Assembly: GCA_900114805.1 (NCBI GenBank)
Contig: FOZN01000002.1
Span: forward strand, 186,001 to 250,000
Source of the DNA: Agrococcus baldri
GTDB taxonomy: Bacteria; Actinomycetota; Actinomycetes; Actinomycetales; Microbacteriaceae
Direction of reading: 5' to 3'
DNA: 64,000 nt
Below, one piece after another: positions 43,331 through 53,603 of the stretch (within the stretch, counting starts at the first letter, position 1; each line of letters begins with the position of its first letter). A program made the translations under genes and the position numbers. A model generated the notes under the pieces. It searched no databases. It worked only from the letters and a program-made list of their open reading frames with translations, and was not told the origin of the DNA.

Positions 43331-45610
43331 GTGACCAAGACCCCCCGTGACACCGTCGAGGTCGCCGCATCGACCCCCGAGCGCGAGCAGCCCTTCGCGG
43401 CGCTCGGCCTGAAGCCCGACGAGTACGAGCGGATCCGCACGATCCTCGGGCGCCGCCCCACGAGCGCCGAGCTCGCGATGTACTCGGTGATGTGGAGCGA
43501 GCACTGCTCCTACAAGTCGTCGAAGACGCACCTGCGCCGGTTCGGCGAGAAGGTCACCCCCGAGATGCGGGAGCGGCTGATGGTCGGCATGGGCCAGAAC
43601 GCCGGCGTCATCGACGCCGGCGAGGGCTGGGCCGTCACCTTCAAGATCGAGTCGCACAACCACCCCTCGTTCGTCGAGCCCTTCCAGGGCGCGGCCACCG
43701 GCGTCGGCGGCATCGTACGCGACATCATCTCGATGGGCGCGCGCCCGGTCGCGGTGATGGATGCGCTGCGCTTCGGCGAGATCGACCACCCCGACACCGC
43801 TCGGGTCGTGCACGGCGTCGTGGGCGGCATCTCCTTCTACGGCAACTGCCTCGGCCTGCCCAACATCGGCGGCGAGACGGTCTTCGACGCCGTCTACCAG
43901 GGCAACCCGCTCGTGAACGCGCTCGCTGTCGGCGTGCTGCGGCATGAGGATCTGCACCTCGCGAACGCCACCGGCGTCGGCAACAAGGTCGTGCTCTTCG
44001 GCGCCCGCACCGGCGGCGACGGCATCGGCGGCGCCTCCATCCTCGCGTCAGAGTCGTTCGACGACGAGGGCCCCGCCAAGCGCCCGGCCGTGCAGGTCGG
44101 CGACCCCTTCGCCGAGAAGGTGCTCATCGAGTGCTGCCTCGAGCTCTACGCCGCGGGCGTGGTCGAGGGCATCCAGGATCTGGGCGCCGCCGGCATCTCC
44201 TGCGCGACCAGCGAGCTGGCCGCCAACGGCGACTCCGGCATGCAGGTCGAGCTCGACCACGTGCTGCTGCGCGACCCGACGCTCACGGCCGAGGAGATCC
44301 TCATGTCGGAGTCGCAGGAGCGCATGATGGGCATCGTCAGCCCTGAGAAGCTCGACGAGTTCCTGGCGATCACGGCCAAGTGGGATGTCGAGACGAGCGT
44401 GCTGGGAGAGGTCACCCGCGACGGCCGCCTGGTCATCACGCACTCAGGCGAGACGATCGTCGACGTCGACCCGAAGACGGTCGCGATCGACTCCCCCGTC
44501 TACGACCGCCCGATGGAGCGCCCGATCTGGCAGGACGCGCTGCAGGCCGACACCGCCGCCGCGCTGCCGCGCGTGAGCGGCGCGGCCCTCGGCGACCAGC
44601 TGCGCACCCTCACCGGCACCCCGAACCTGGCCGACGCATCCTGGATCACCGACCAGTACGACGACTACGTGCTCGGCAACACGGCGCTGTCGATGCCCGA
44701 CGACGCCGGCATGGTGCGCATCGACGAGGAGTCGGGGCTCGGCTTCGCCGTCTCGGTCGACGCGAACGGCCGCTACTGCCAGCTCGACCCGCGCGAGGGG
44801 GCGAAGGCGGCACTGGCCGAGTCGTACCGCAACGTCGCCGTCACCGGCGCGACGCCGGTGGGCATCAGCGACTGCCTGAACTTCGGCAATCCCGAGATCC
44901 CCGCGGTCATGTGGCAGTTCGCCGAGGCGGTCGACGGCCTGGCAGACGGATGCGTCGAGCTCGGCATCCCGGTCACCGGCGGCAACGTCTCGTTCTACAA
45001 CCAGACCGGCGAGACGCAGATCCACCCGACGCCCGTCGTCGGCGTGCTGGGCCTGATCGACGACGTCGACAGGCGGATCCCCTCTGGCTGGCAGGACGAC
45101 GGGCAGGCGCTGTTCCTGCTCGGCACCACCCGCGACGAGCTCGACGGCTCCGCGTGGGCCGGCGCCATCCACGACCACCTCGGCGGCGTCCCGCCGCGCG
45201 TCGACCTGGCGGCCGAGAAGCGGCTCGCCGGCCTCATGCAGGGCATCGCCTTCGAAGGCCTCGCCACCGCCGCGCACGACCTCTCGGAGGGCGGGCTCGG
45301 CATGGCCGTCGTCGAGGCATCGCTGCGCTTCGGCATCGGCGCGCGCATCTGGCTCTCAGGCCTCACCGAGCGCGATGGCATCGACGAGACCGCTGCGCTC
45401 TTCTCCGAGTCGGGCGCCCGCGCGATCGTCGCCGTGGCCCGCGAGGACGAGGTGAAGTTCAGCGGCATGTGCGAGGCGCGCGGCGTACCCGTGCTGCGCA
45501 TCGGCGTCACCGACGCGACCAGCGCCACGGTCGAGATCCAGGACGTCGCGACGCTCTCGCTCGACGAGCTGCGTGCGGCGAACCGGGCACCGCTGGCCCG
45601 CTTCGCCTGA
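43331..45610 (+). CDS. purL: FGAM synthase, PurL catalytic subunit (small type)
   Basis: ATP-dependent amidation of FGAR to FGAM, working with PurS and PurQ. The 759-aa length marks the small PurL without fused glutaminase. Motifs: [15 protein letters not shown] (about 55-69), [10 protein letters not shown] (about 105), [25 protein letters not shown], and [19 protein letters not shown] (about 550). GTG 43331 has a GAGGAG site. It is followed by a 61-bp palindromic repeat that may end transcription. Confidence 0.97.
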   Translation: MTKTPRDTVEVAASTPEREQPFAALGLKPDEYERIRTILGRRPTSAELAMYSVMWSEHCSYKSSKTHLRRFGEKVTPEMRERLMVGMGQNAGVIDAGEGWAVTFKIESHNHPSFVEPFQGAATGVGGIVRDIISMGARPVAVMDALRFGEIDHPDTARVVHGVVGGISFYGNCLGLPNIGGETVFDAVYQGNPLVNALAVGVLRHEDLHLANATGVGNKVVLFGARTGGDGIGGASILASESFDDEGPAKRPAVQVGDPFAEKVLIECCLELYAAGVVEGIQDLGAAGISCATSELAANGDSGMQVELDHVLLRDPTLTAEEILMSESQERMMGIVSPEKLDEFLAITAKWDVETSVLGEVTRDGRLVITHSGETIVDVDPKTVAIDSPVYDRPMERPIWQDALQADTAAALPRVSGAALGDQLRTLTGTPNLADASWITDQYDDYVLGNTALSMPDDAGMVRIDEESGLGFAVSVDANGRYCQLDPREGAKAALAESYRNVAVTGATPVGISDCLNFGNPEIPAVMWQFAEAVDGLADGCVELGIPVTGGNVSFYNQTGETQIHPTPVVGVLGLIDDVDRRIPSGWQDDGQALFLLGTTRDELDGSAWAGAIHDHLGGVPPRVDLAAEKRLAGLMQGIAFEGLATAAHDLSEGGLGMAVVEASLRFGIGARIWLSGLTERDGIDETAALFSESGARAIVAVAREDEVKFSGMCEARGVPVLRIGVTDATSATVEIQDVATLSLDELRAANRAPLARFA

Positions 45611-45621
45611 CCCGACCGGAT

Positions 45622-45686
45622 TCTCAACGTGTGAGGTGCGCGTCCAGCGCACTGTGTGCGGCGGAGCGACACCTCACACGTTGAGA
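45622..45686. repeat. 61-bp intergenic nested palindrome, copy B
   Basis: Core 45624-45684. The outer stem extends to 17 perfect bp, TCTCAACGTGTGAGGTG / CACCTCACACGTTGAGA. The inner hairpin CGCAC tgt GTGCG is at 45648-45660. Relative to copies A and C, the outer stem carries a matched C-to-G / G-to-C exchange. It lies after purL and may act as its terminator. Confidence 0.9.
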
Positions 45687-45715
45687 TCGGACGCCATGGC
45701 GTGCAGTGTCCAATC

Positions 45716-45721
45716 TATGCT
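45716..45721 (+). promoter_or_regulatory. -10 box of the DUF1761 gene (leaderless)
   Basis: TATGCT, 6 bases before ATG 45728. Confidence 0.5.
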
Positions 45722-45727
45722 TCAGCC

Positions 45728-46162
45728 ATGGAGCTCACCGTGCCCGCCATCAACATCTGGGCCGTCCTGCTCGCGACGGTCGCCGCGATGCTGGTCGGCT
45801 TCGTCTACTACCACCCGAAGGTGCTCGGCGCCTCGTGGATGAAGGCGATCGGCCATACCGACGAGACGGTCGGCAGCGGGCCGAAGCCGTGGGTGTACCC
45901 GCTGATCATCGTGTGCGCGTTCGCGACCGCCTGGGTGCTCGCCGGCGCCGCCTGGCTCTCGCAGGAGTTCTACGGCGGCAGCTTCCTGCTCAACACCCTC
46001 ATCACCGCCTGGATCCTCTTCGTCGGCTTCACCCTCGCGCGCGTGGTCGTGCACGACGCCTTCGACCCGCGCGGCTTCCGCGTCACCGGCCACACCGCCC
46101 TCAACGAGCTGCTCGTGATCACCGCGATGGCGCTGGTCATCGGCGTCTGGCCGCCGGCATGA
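45728..46162 (+). CDS. DUF1761 membrane protein
   Basis: A 144-aa protein with four predicted helices matching DUF1761: INIWAVLLATVAAMLVGFVYY at the start, then LGASWMKAIG, and C-terminal TALNELLVITAMALVIG. Function unknown. ATG 45728 is supported by the -10 spacing. It overlaps the next gene (SRPBCC) by ATGA, so the two are co-translated. Confidence 0.85.
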   Translation: MELTVPAINIWAVLLATVAAMLVGFVYYHPKVLGASWMKAIGHTDETVGSGPKPWVYPLIIVCAFATAWVLAGAAWLSQEFYGGSFLLNTLITAWILFVGFTLARVVVHDAFDPRGFRVTGHTALNELLVITAMALVIGVWPPA

Positions 46163-46653
46163 GCGATATCGCGCTGACGCTCGAGCGCTCGATCGATGCG
46201 TCGACGGATGCGGTGTGGCGCGTCATCACCGACCTGGAGGGCTCCGAGGCGGTGCTGTCGGGTGTGAGCCGCATCGAGCGGCTCGCGGGCATGGGCTGGT
46301 CGATCGGCACCCGCTGGCGGGAGACGCGGAAGGCGATGGGCGGCGAGTCGACGGAGGAGATGGAGGTCGTCGGCATCGACGAGGGGCGCTCGACCATGAT
46401 CGCGGCCGAAGCCCACGGCCTGGCGTACCGCACCGAGTTCACGCTCGAGCCGCTCGCCGGCGGGAAGGGCGCCGGCGGCACCGCCGAGTCGGAGGGCACG
46501 CTGCTGCGGATGCGCTTCAGCGGCAGCTATGTCTCGCCGTCGTGGCTGCAGCGGGCGATGGCGAAGCTGACCTCCGGCATCGGCATGTCGGTGACGCGGA
46601 AGATGATGCAGCAGGATCTCGACGACATCGCGGCGGCCGCCGAGCGCGCCTGA
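46159..46653 (+). CDS. SRPBCC (START-like) family protein
   Basis: A 164-aa protein with the helix-grip fold predicted for polyketide-cyclase/dehydrase or lipid-transfer proteins: LERSIDASTDAVWRVITD at the N-terminus and a long C-terminal helix (KLTSGIGMSVTRKMMQQDLDDIAAAA). The ligand is unknown. It is coupled to the DUF1761 membrane gene by a 4-base overlap, suggesting work at the membrane. Confidence 0.85.
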   Translation: MSDIALTLERSIDASTDAVWRVITDLEGSEAVLSGVSRIERLAGMGWSIGTRWRETRKAMGGESTEEMEVVGIDEGRSTMIAAEAHGLAYRTEFTLEPLAGGKGAGGTAESEGTLLRMRFSGSYVSPSWLQRAMAKLTSGIGMSVTRKMMQQDLDDIAAAAERA

Positions 46654-46699
46654 GGCTCAGGGCTCGCCGAAGCGGTTCCGCCGCCGGCAAGCGCCGTCA

Positions 46700-46705
46700 T
46701 ACAGT
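46700..46705 (+). promoter_or_regulatory. -10 box of the DUF2510/TM2 gene (leaderless)
   Basis: TACAGT, 7 bases before GTG 46713. It supports this GTG over the one at 46704, which overlaps the box. Confidence 0.5.
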
Positions 46706-46712
46706 GGACGAC

Positions 46713-47306
46713 GTGAGCGATCCCCAGCCCGATGCCCCCGGCTGGCACGACGACCCCGACGGCAGGCGCCGCTGGTGGAGCGGCACCCACTGGGGCGCCT
46801 ACGCACCCTGGGCCGAGCCGAGCGAGGTGGCGCAGCCGGAGGCGCGGCCGGAGCGGCCGACGCTCGACCGCTCGCTGACCTTCGACCCGACTGTCGGCGG
46901 GCGGGCCAAGCGTGCCAACGGCGGCGACGACGAGCGCCCGGTGCGCGGCACCGGGCCGCTGCCGCGCCCGGCCGCCGGCGGCGGCGCACCGGGGCGGCCG
47001 ATCGCCTGGGAGGGTGCCGCCGCGCAGCCCACCGGCCGCCCGTCGAAGCAGATGGCGACCGCCTACGTGCTGCTGATCGCGCTCGGCCTGCTGGGCGCGC
47101 ACCGCTACTACCTCGGCAGGCTCGGCTCGGGCATCGTGCAGATGATGCTGTCGTTCGCCGCCGCCGCCGCAGTGGTCGTGCAGACCGGCGACAGCGCCGC
47201 GCCCCTGTGGCTGCTGGCGGTGCCGGCGGCGGCCGCGATCTGGTGGATCAGCGACCTCTTCCGCACCGCCGCGATGGTGCGCGAGCACAACCGCCGCGCG
47301 CACTGA
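46713..47306 (+). CDS. DUF2510 and TM2-domain membrane protein
   Basis: A 197-aa protein with two recognised modules. The N-terminal DUF2510 has APGWHDDPDGRRRWWSGTHW (about 7-26). A disordered Arg/Pro/Gly-rich linker follows (about 40-105). The C-terminal TM2 domain (about 110-185) has AYVLLIALGLLGAHRYYLGR plus a third hydrophobic stretch. TM2 proteins are widespread membrane proteins of unknown function. GTG 46713 is chosen from the -10 spacing. It is convergent with the chorismate mutase gene, stops 3 bp apart. Confidence 0.82.
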   Translation: MSDPQPDAPGWHDDPDGRRRWWSGTHWGAYAPWAEPSEVAQPEARPERPTLDRSLTFDPTVGGRAKRANGGDDERPVRGTGPLPRPAAGGGAPGRPIAWEGAAAQPTGRPSKQMATAYVLLIALGLLGAHRYYLGRLGSGIVQMMLSFAAAAAVVVQTGDSAAPLWLLAVPAAAAIWWISDLFRTAAMVREHNRRAH

Positions 47307-47309
47307 CCG

Positions 47310-47600
47310 CTAGTCGCTGCCCGCGATCCGCTCGTGGTGGTGGATGACCTCGGCGATCACGAAGTTCAGGAACTTCTCGGCGAACTCGGGGTCGAGATCG
47401 GCGTCCTCCGCCAGCCGCCGCAGCCGCGCGATCTGCTCGCGCTCGCGCGCCGGATCGCTCGGCGGCATCCCGTGCTCGGCCTTTAGCTCGCCCACCGACT
47501 GCGTCAGCTTGAAGCGCTCGGCGAGCGTGTGGAGCAGCACCGCGTCGACGTTGTCGATCGAGCGCCGGTAGCGCTGCAGCTGCTCCTCGGGGGTGGCCAT
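47310..47600 (-). CDS. Chorismate mutase, AroQ class
   Basis: Converts chorismate to prephenate, the substrate of PheA (also in this window). 96 aa, all-helical AroQ type: YRRSIDNVDAVLLHTLAERFK gives the first helix with its active-site Arg, followed by VGELKAEHG with the catalytic Lys and REREQIARLRRLAEDADLDP. It is cytoplasmic with no signal peptide, so of the C. glutamicum Csm kind, which is activated by complex formation with DAHP synthase. A TAGGCT -10 box lies 6 bases upstream of ATG 47600. Confidence 0.92.
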   Translation of the reverse strand: MATPEEQLQRYRRSIDNVDAVLLHTLAERFKLTQSVGELKAEHGMPPSDPAREREQIARLRRLAEDADLDPEFAEKFLNFVIAEVIHHHERIAGSD

Positions 47601-47606
47601 GCCTCC

Positions 47607-47612
47607 AGCCTA
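47607..47612 (-). promoter_or_regulatory. -10 box of chorismate mutase gene (leaderless)
   Basis: TAGGCT on the minus strand, 6 bases before ATG 47600. The divergent ABC-F gene has a TAGCCT box at 47665-47670. Confidence 0.5.
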
Positions 47613-47724
47613 GAACGCTCGCTGATCCGCGGCGGTCGCGCCGGGTCTTTCGCCGCCGCAGTGCTAGCCTGATCGGCTCGTCCCCCACGGGTGCCCGTGC
47701 CGCGGCCCAGCGGCGGTGAGAACC

Positions 47725-49413
47725 ATGCCGCACCTGCACATCGACCAGGTCGCCTTCGCACTGCCGGATGGCGAACCGCTGCTCGACGACGTCTCGTTCC
47801 ACGTCACGGCAGGAACGACCACCGCACTCATCGGCGAGAACGGCGCGGGGAAGACAACGCTGCTGCGCATCGTTCGCGGTGAGCTCCCGGCGCTCTCGGG
47901 CGTCGTGCACCGCGACGGCGCCCTCGGCGTGATGGACCAGCTCGTCGGCGTCGGCCAGCCCGGGCTCACGGTCGCCGGCCTGCTCGGCTCGGTCGCGCCC
48001 GCGCGCATCCGCACCGTGCTGCAGCAGCTCGAGCAGGCCGAGGACGCCGCGATCGAGCGCGACGACGAGGCCTCCCACATCGGCTACGCGACAGCGATCG
48101 CCGAGTACGCGGAGGCGGGCGGCTACGACGAGGAGGTGCGCTTCGACGAATGCACGGTCGCGGCGCTCGGCATCCCCTTCGAACGAGCCCGGCACCGGTC
48201 GGTGGACTCGCTCTCCGGCGGCGAGCAGAAGCGGCTCGTGCTCGAGTACCTGCTGCGCAGCGAGCACGAGGTGCTGGTGCTCGACGAGCCCGACAACTAC
48301 CTCGACGTGCCCGCGAAGCGCTGGCTCGAGGATGCGCTGCGCTCGACGCGCAAGGCGGTGCTGCTCGTCTCGCACGACCGGGCGCTGCTGGCCGCTGCGG
48401 CCGACCGGATCGTCACCCTCGAGCGCGGCGCCGCGGGCAGCACCGCGTGGGTGCACGGCGGCGGCTTCGGCGACTACCGGCGGGCGCGCGAGGCGCGGTT
48501 CGAGCGGCTCGACGAGCTGCGGCGCCGGTGGGACGAGGAGCACGCGAAGCTGCGGCGTCTCGTCGAGGCGATGAAGGCCAAGGCCTCGGCGAACGACGGC
48601 TTCGCGTCGCGCTACCAGGCGGCCCGCACCCGCCTGCGCCGCTTCGAGGACGCGGGCGCGCCGGAGGCCCGTCCGCCCGACCAGCACGTCACGATGCGGT
48701 TGCGCGGATCGCGCACGGGCAAGCGCTCCGTGGTCGCCGAGCGCCTCGAGCTCACGGGCCTCATGCAGCCGTTCGACGCGGAGCTCTGGCTCGGCGACCG
48801 GGTGGCGGTGCTCGGCTCCAACGGCTCGGGCAAGTCGCACTTCCTGCGGCTGCTCGCCCGCGGCGGCTCCGATCCCGATCCGACGCTCGGCCACGTCAGC
48901 GAGCCCGGGTCCCGGCTCGAGCCGGTGCCGCACACCGGCGTCGCGCGCCTGGGTGCGCGGGTGGTGCCGGGCCTGTTCGCGCAGCGGCACGAGCATCCCG
49001 AGCACGTCGGGCGCACCCTGCTCGAGCTCCTCGCCCGCGGCGACGGCGACCGGCAGGGCATGGGTCGCGAGGCTGCCTCGTCGGCGCTCGACCGCTACGG
49101 CCTCGTGCGGCAGGCGCAGCAGCGCTTCGAGGAGCTCTCCGGCGGCCAGCAGGCGCGGCTGCAGATCCTGCTGCTCGAGCTCTCGGGCGCCACGCTGCTG
49201 CTGCTCGACGAGCCGACCGACAACCTCGACCTGTTCTCGGCCGAGGCGCTGCAGGACGCGCTCGAGCGCTTCGAGGGCACCGTGGTCGCCGTCACGCACG
49301 ACCGCTGGTTCGCGGAGCGCTTCGACCGGTTCCTGATCTTCGGCGCCGACGGCGAGGTGCGCGAGAGCGAGCAGCCCGTGTGGCACGAGGGGCGCGTGCG
49401 GCGAGAGCGCTGA
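47725..49413 (+). CDS. ABC-F family ATPase (ribosome-associated type)
   Basis: A 562-aa soluble protein with two ATP-binding cassettes and no membrane domain, the layout of ABC-F translation or antibiotic-protection factors. Cassette 1: Walker A GENGAGKTT, signature LSGGEQKRL, Walker B VLVLDEPDNYLD. A charged interdomain linker follows (about 255-300, RRRWDEEHAKLRRLVEAMK). Cassette 2: GSNGSGKSH, LSGGQQARL, LLLLDEPTDNLD. The first Walker B has DNYLD rather than TNHLD. It may protect ribosomes from antibiotics or rescue stalled ones; sequence alone cannot say. ATG 47725 fits a GGTGAG site; the leader is about 48 bases. Confidence 0.9.
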   Translation: MPHLHIDQVAFALPDGEPLLDDVSFHVTAGTTTALIGENGAGKTTLLRIVRGELPALSGVVHRDGALGVMDQLVGVGQPGLTVAGLLGSVAPARIRTVLQQLEQAEDAAIERDDEASHIGYATAIAEYAEAGGYDEEVRFDECTVAALGIPFERARHRSVDSLSGGEQKRLVLEYLLRSEHEVLVLDEPDNYLDVPAKRWLEDALRSTRKAVLLVSHDRALLAAAADRIVTLERGAAGSTAWVHGGGFGDYRRAREARFERLDELRRRWDEEHAKLRRLVEAMKAKASANDGFASRYQAARTRLRRFEDAGAPEARPPDQHVTMRLRGSRTGKRSVVAERLELTGLMQPFDAELWLGDRVAVLGSNGSGKSHFLRLLARGGSDPDPTLGHVSEPGSRLEPVPHTGVARLGARVVPGLFAQRHEHPEHVGRTLLELLARGDGDRQGMGREAASSALDRYGLVRQAQQRFEELSGGQQARLQILLLELSGATLLLLDEPTDNLDLFSAEALQDALERFEGTVVAVTHDRWFAERFDRFLIFGADGEVRESEQPVWHEGRVRRER

Positions 49414-49416
49414 CGC

Positions 49417-50052
49417 TCAGCCGCGCACCGCCAGCCGCGCCTCGAGCCCGAGCCGCACGGCGGGCCACTCGGAGGCGACGATCGAGTAGACGACGGTGTC
49501 GCGCAGCTGCCCGCGATGCAGCACGTGGCTGCGCAGCACGCCATCCTGCTTCGCGCCCAGCCGCTCGATCGCGTCGCGCGACTGCCGGTTGTGGAAGTGC
49601 GTGCGGAACTCCACCGCGACGCAGCCGAGCCGGTCGAACGCCCGCTCCAGCAGCAGCAGCTTCATCGCCGCGTTCACGCCCGTGCCCTGCGCCGCCACCG
49701 CCAGCCAGGTCGAGCCGATCTCGAGCCGCGGCGTCGCCGCGTCGATGTGCATGTAGGTGGTCATGCCGACCGCGCGCCCGTCGACGACGATCGCCCACGG
49801 CACCATCGCGCCGACGTCGCGCAGACCGATCCGTCGCTCGATCTCCGCCAGCATGACGGCCTCGTCGGGCTCCGGCACCGAGGTGTACCAGGCGCGCTGC
49901 CACAGCTCGCCGCCCGCCGCCGCGGCGACGAGGTCGCCCGTGTGCGAGGCCGCGAGCGGCTCGAGGGTGACGAGCGGATGCGTCAGCACGGGTTGGTCGA
50001 GGATGCCGAGGGTCTCGGGGTGGTCGACGCTGCCCGGTCGGTCGCTGCTCAT
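49417..50052 (-). CDS. GNAT-family N-acetyltransferase (RimJ/RimL-like)
   Basis: A 211-aa acetyl-CoA-dependent N-acetyltransferase of the RimJ/RimL subgroup. Family pattern: TLEPLAASHTGDLVAAA near the N-terminus, then the acetyl-CoA site region GSTWLAVAAQGTGVNAAMKLLLLERAFD and VEFRTHFHNRQSRDAIERLGA. The target is unknown. The frame is open far upstream; ATG 50052 gives the proper domain start and has a CACAAT -10-like box 6 bases upstream. It is convergent with the ABC-F gene, stops 3 bp apart. Confidence 0.87.
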   Translation of the reverse strand: MSSDRPGSVDHPETLGILDQPVLTHPLVTLEPLAASHTGDLVAAAAGGELWQRAWYTSVPEPDEAVMLAEIERRIGLRDVGAMVPWAIVVDGRAVGMTTYMHIDAATPRLEIGSTWLAVAAQGTGVNAAMKLLLLERAFDRLGCVAVEFRTHFHNRQSRDAIERLGAKQDGVLRSHVLHRGQLRDTVVYSIVASEWPAVRLGLEARLAVRG

Positions 50053-50109
50053 GCGCCCATTGTGCTCGCCGACTGGCGGGCCGGGGCGCCCCAATGCGAC
50101 GATGCCGGG

Positions 50110-50745
50110 GTGATCGTGCACTTCAAGCTGGCCGCCCTCGAGCTCTGCACCCTGGTCGACCGCGTGCCGCTCGAGCGCCTCGACGGGCCGGGCCTGGGCG
50201 AATGGAGCCTGCGCGAGCTGATCGGCCACGCCTCGCGCGCGATCAGCACGGTCACCGACTACCTGGCGGCACCGGAGCCCGCGGCGGCCACGGTGCAGTC
50301 GGCGAGCGAGTACCTCGAGGTGGTGCTGCGACGCCAGGGCGACGACGAGGCGATCGCGCTGCGGGGCAAGGCCGCCGCCCAGCAGCTCGGTGCCGACCTG
50401 CCGGACGCCCTCGCCCGACTCGCGAGCGCCGCCATCGCGGCGGTCGATGCCGCCGACCCTGAGCGGCGCATCGCGATCGGCACGGCGTCGACCGCCGGCG
50501 TCGGCGTCGCCATGCCGCTGGAGGAGTACCTGCGCACGCGCGTGTTCGAGCTCACCGTGCACGGCATCGACATCGCCGACGCGGCGGGCCTCGAATGGAC
50601 GCCGCCGACGGCGCACCTGATCGACGCGCTGCACCTGGCCGCGGTGAACGCATCCGCTCGTCACCGCGGCGTCGAGGCGCTGCGGATCCTCACCGGCCGG
50701 CGCCCGGACATCGGGCTCGCGGGCGTCATGGCGGCGGGCGGCTGA
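50110..50745 (+). CDS. Maleylpyruvate isomerase / DinB-like protein (TIGR03083 type)
   Basis: A 211-aa protein with a DinB-like four-helix bundle: LERLDGPGLGEWSLRELIGHA, typical of mycothiol-dependent maleylpyruvate isomerase N-terminal domains. The later part has RTRVFELTVHGIDIADAAGL, carrying the second conserved His of the metal site. Such proteins are thought to be mycothiol-dependent metal enzymes in actinobacteria; the substrate is unknown. GTG 50110 has a GACGAT -10-like box 6 bases upstream; GTG 50116 is an alternative. Confidence 0.83.
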   Translation: MIVHFKLAALELCTLVDRVPLERLDGPGLGEWSLRELIGHASRAISTVTDYLAAPEPAAATVQSASEYLEVVLRRQGDDEAIALRGKAAAQQLGADLPDALARLASAAIAAVDAADPERRIAIGTASTAGVGVAMPLEEYLRTRVFELTVHGIDIADAAGLEWTPPTAHLIDALHLAAVNASARHRGVEALRILTGRRPDIGLAGVMAAGG

Positions 50746-50786
50746 GCGCAAGAAAGCGACGCGTACGCACGAAAACGCCGTCGCGG

Positions 50787-52175
<1,389 letters not shown>

Positions 52176-52182
52176 CCCGATC

Positions 52183-52243
52183 TCAACGTGTCGGGTGCAC
52201 GCTCGCCGCAATTATTGCGGCAGCTGCGCACCTGACACGTTGA
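52183..52243. repeat. 61-bp intergenic nested palindrome, copy C
   Basis: The outer arms TCAACGTGTCGGGTGC / GCACCTGACACGTTGA are identical to copy A. The inner hairpin CGCAAT t ATTGCG (52207-52219) is wholly different in sequence from copies A and B but still pairs. It lies between gdhA and the DUF899 gene. Confidence 0.9.
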
Positions 52244-52283
52244 AATTTCGGGCGGCGGGGTTCCGCGGTGATGTGAACGGCGT

Positions 52284-52289
52284 TAACAT
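52284..52289 (+). promoter_or_regulatory. -10 box of the DUF899 gene (leaderless)
   Basis: TAACAT, 6 bases before ATG 52296. Confidence 0.5.
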
Positions 52290-52295
52290 CGCGGC

Positions 52296-53027
52296 ATGAC
52301 GCTGACCGATGAGAGTGTGCCCGCGCCCCCGATCGTCGACCGCGACGCGTGGCTGCGCGAGCGCGAGGCGCTGCTGGCGCGCGAGAAGGCCCATACCCGC
52401 GAGGGCGATGCGATCGCCGCCGCCAGGCGGCGGCTGCCGATGACCGAGGTGCCGAGCGTCGAGCTCGTCGGCGAGCACGGCACGGTGCGGCTGCTCGAGC
52501 TCTTCGACGGCCGCCCGCAGCTCGTGCTGTACAAGCACATGTGGCACGACGGGCAGCCGATCGAGGGCCAGTGCGAGGGCTGCACCGCGACGATCTGGGA
52601 CTTCCACGACGCCTCGTACCCCAACGCCCGCGGCATCTCGTTCGCCGTGCTCAGCAGGGGGCCGATCGACGAGCTCGCGCCCTTCCGCGCGTTCATGGGC
52701 TACACGCATCCGTGGTTCTCGAACCGCGAGGTCGACGACCCGCTGCTCGGGCCCGAGACCGAGGGCGCCTACGTGGCGCTGCTGCGCCGGGGCGAGCGCA
52801 TCTTCGCGACCAACTGGATCACCGGTCGCGGCGTCGAGGCGATGATGAGCTCGATGGCGATCGCCGACATGACCGCCTACGGCCGGCGCGAGGCGTGGGA
52901 GGATTCCCCCGCCGGCTGGCCGCAGGATGCGACCTTCACCGCCTGGCGCACGGATGGACGCCCGACGCCGCAGTGGAGCCGGCCGGGTGCGACGCCGGTC
53001 GACGCATCCGCGCACCACCACCACTGA
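52296..53027 (+). CDS. DUF899 thioredoxin-like protein
   Basis: A 243-aa protein of the DUF899 family, thioredoxin-fold proteins of unknown function. Typical parts: REALLAREKAHTREGDAIAAARRRLPM (family N-terminus), LLELFDGRPQLVLYKHMW, and QCEGCTATIWDF where the redox Cys-x-x-Cys would lie (here CEGC). RGRGVEAM-type residues and a WEDSPAGWPQ tail complete the match. It ends in four His residues, an unusual natural tail that may bind metal. Confidence 0.85.
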   Translation: MTLTDESVPAPPIVDRDAWLREREALLAREKAHTREGDAIAAARRRLPMTEVPSVELVGEHGTVRLLELFDGRPQLVLYKHMWHDGQPIEGQCEGCTATIWDFHDASYPNARGISFAVLSRGPIDELAPFRAFMGYTHPWFSNREVDDPLLGPETEGAYVALLRRGERIFATNWITGRGVEAMMSSMAIADMTAYGRREAWEDSPAGWPQDATFTAWRTDGRPTPQWSRPGATPVDASAHHHH

Positions 53028-53133
53028 CCGTCAGCACTGACAGTCGTCACTGACTGCCCCCACAGGCTGCCACCAGTGACTGCCGACTCCGACTGCCGCG
53101 ACCGACGACACGCACCGACGAAAGGCTCGACCC

Positions 53134-53544
53134 ATGACAGCGATGTCCATCTACATCTGGTTCCCCGGCACCGCCCGCGAGGCGCTCACCTTCTACCAGG
53201 GGGTCTTCGGCGGCGAGCTCGAGCTGCACACGCTCGCCGACATGGGTCGCACGGACGGCCCGGCGGATGCGATCGGGCACGGCATGCTCGTCGGCCCCGT
53301 GAGCTTCTACGGCACCGACGCGGTCGGCGACGACGAGCCGCTCGACATGCGGGGCGCGAGCGTCGCGCTGCTCGGCACCGCCGATCCGGAGACGCTCACG
53401 CGCTGGTACGAGGCGCTCTGCGAGGGCGGCACGGTGCTGGATGCGCTGCAGGAGCGCCCGTGGGGCGCGAGCGACGGCCAGGTGGTCGACCGCTTCGGCC
53501 TGCGCTGGCTGATCGGCTTCGAGCACGGCGCGTCAGGTCAGTAG
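53134..53544 (+). CDS. VOC-superfamily (PhnB-like glyoxalase fold) protein
   Basis: A 136-aa protein of the vicinal oxygen chelate fold, PhnB-like subgroup: IYIWFPGTAREALTFYQGVFGGELEL at the start and WYEALCEGGTVLDALQERPWGASDGQVVDRFGLRWLIG at the end (given as two adjoining family blocks). Members bind metals and catalyse varied reactions or confer resistance; the substrate is unknown. AAAGGC precedes the ATG. The 3' end of the gene is partly repeated twice just downstream. Confidence 0.85.
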   Translation: MTAMSIYIWFPGTAREALTFYQGVFGGELELHTLADMGRTDGPADAIGHGMLVGPVSFYGTDAVGDDEPLDMRGASVALLGTADPETLTRWYEALCEGGTVLDALQERPWGASDGQVVDRFGLRWLIGFEHGASGQ

Positions 53545-53603
53545 TCGCAGCGCTTCGAGCACGCCGCGACAGCGCAGCGCAGCGCTTCGAGCACGCCGCG
53601 TCA
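53517..53603. repeat. Short direct repeats derived from the end of the VOC gene
   Basis: CTTCGAGCACGGCGCGTCA at the end of the VOC gene (53517) recurs with one or two changes at 53553 and 53585. The last two copies share a perfect 22-bp block (53547-53568 and 53579-53600). They fill the space between the VOC and MerR-HEAT stops. Confidence 0.85.
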
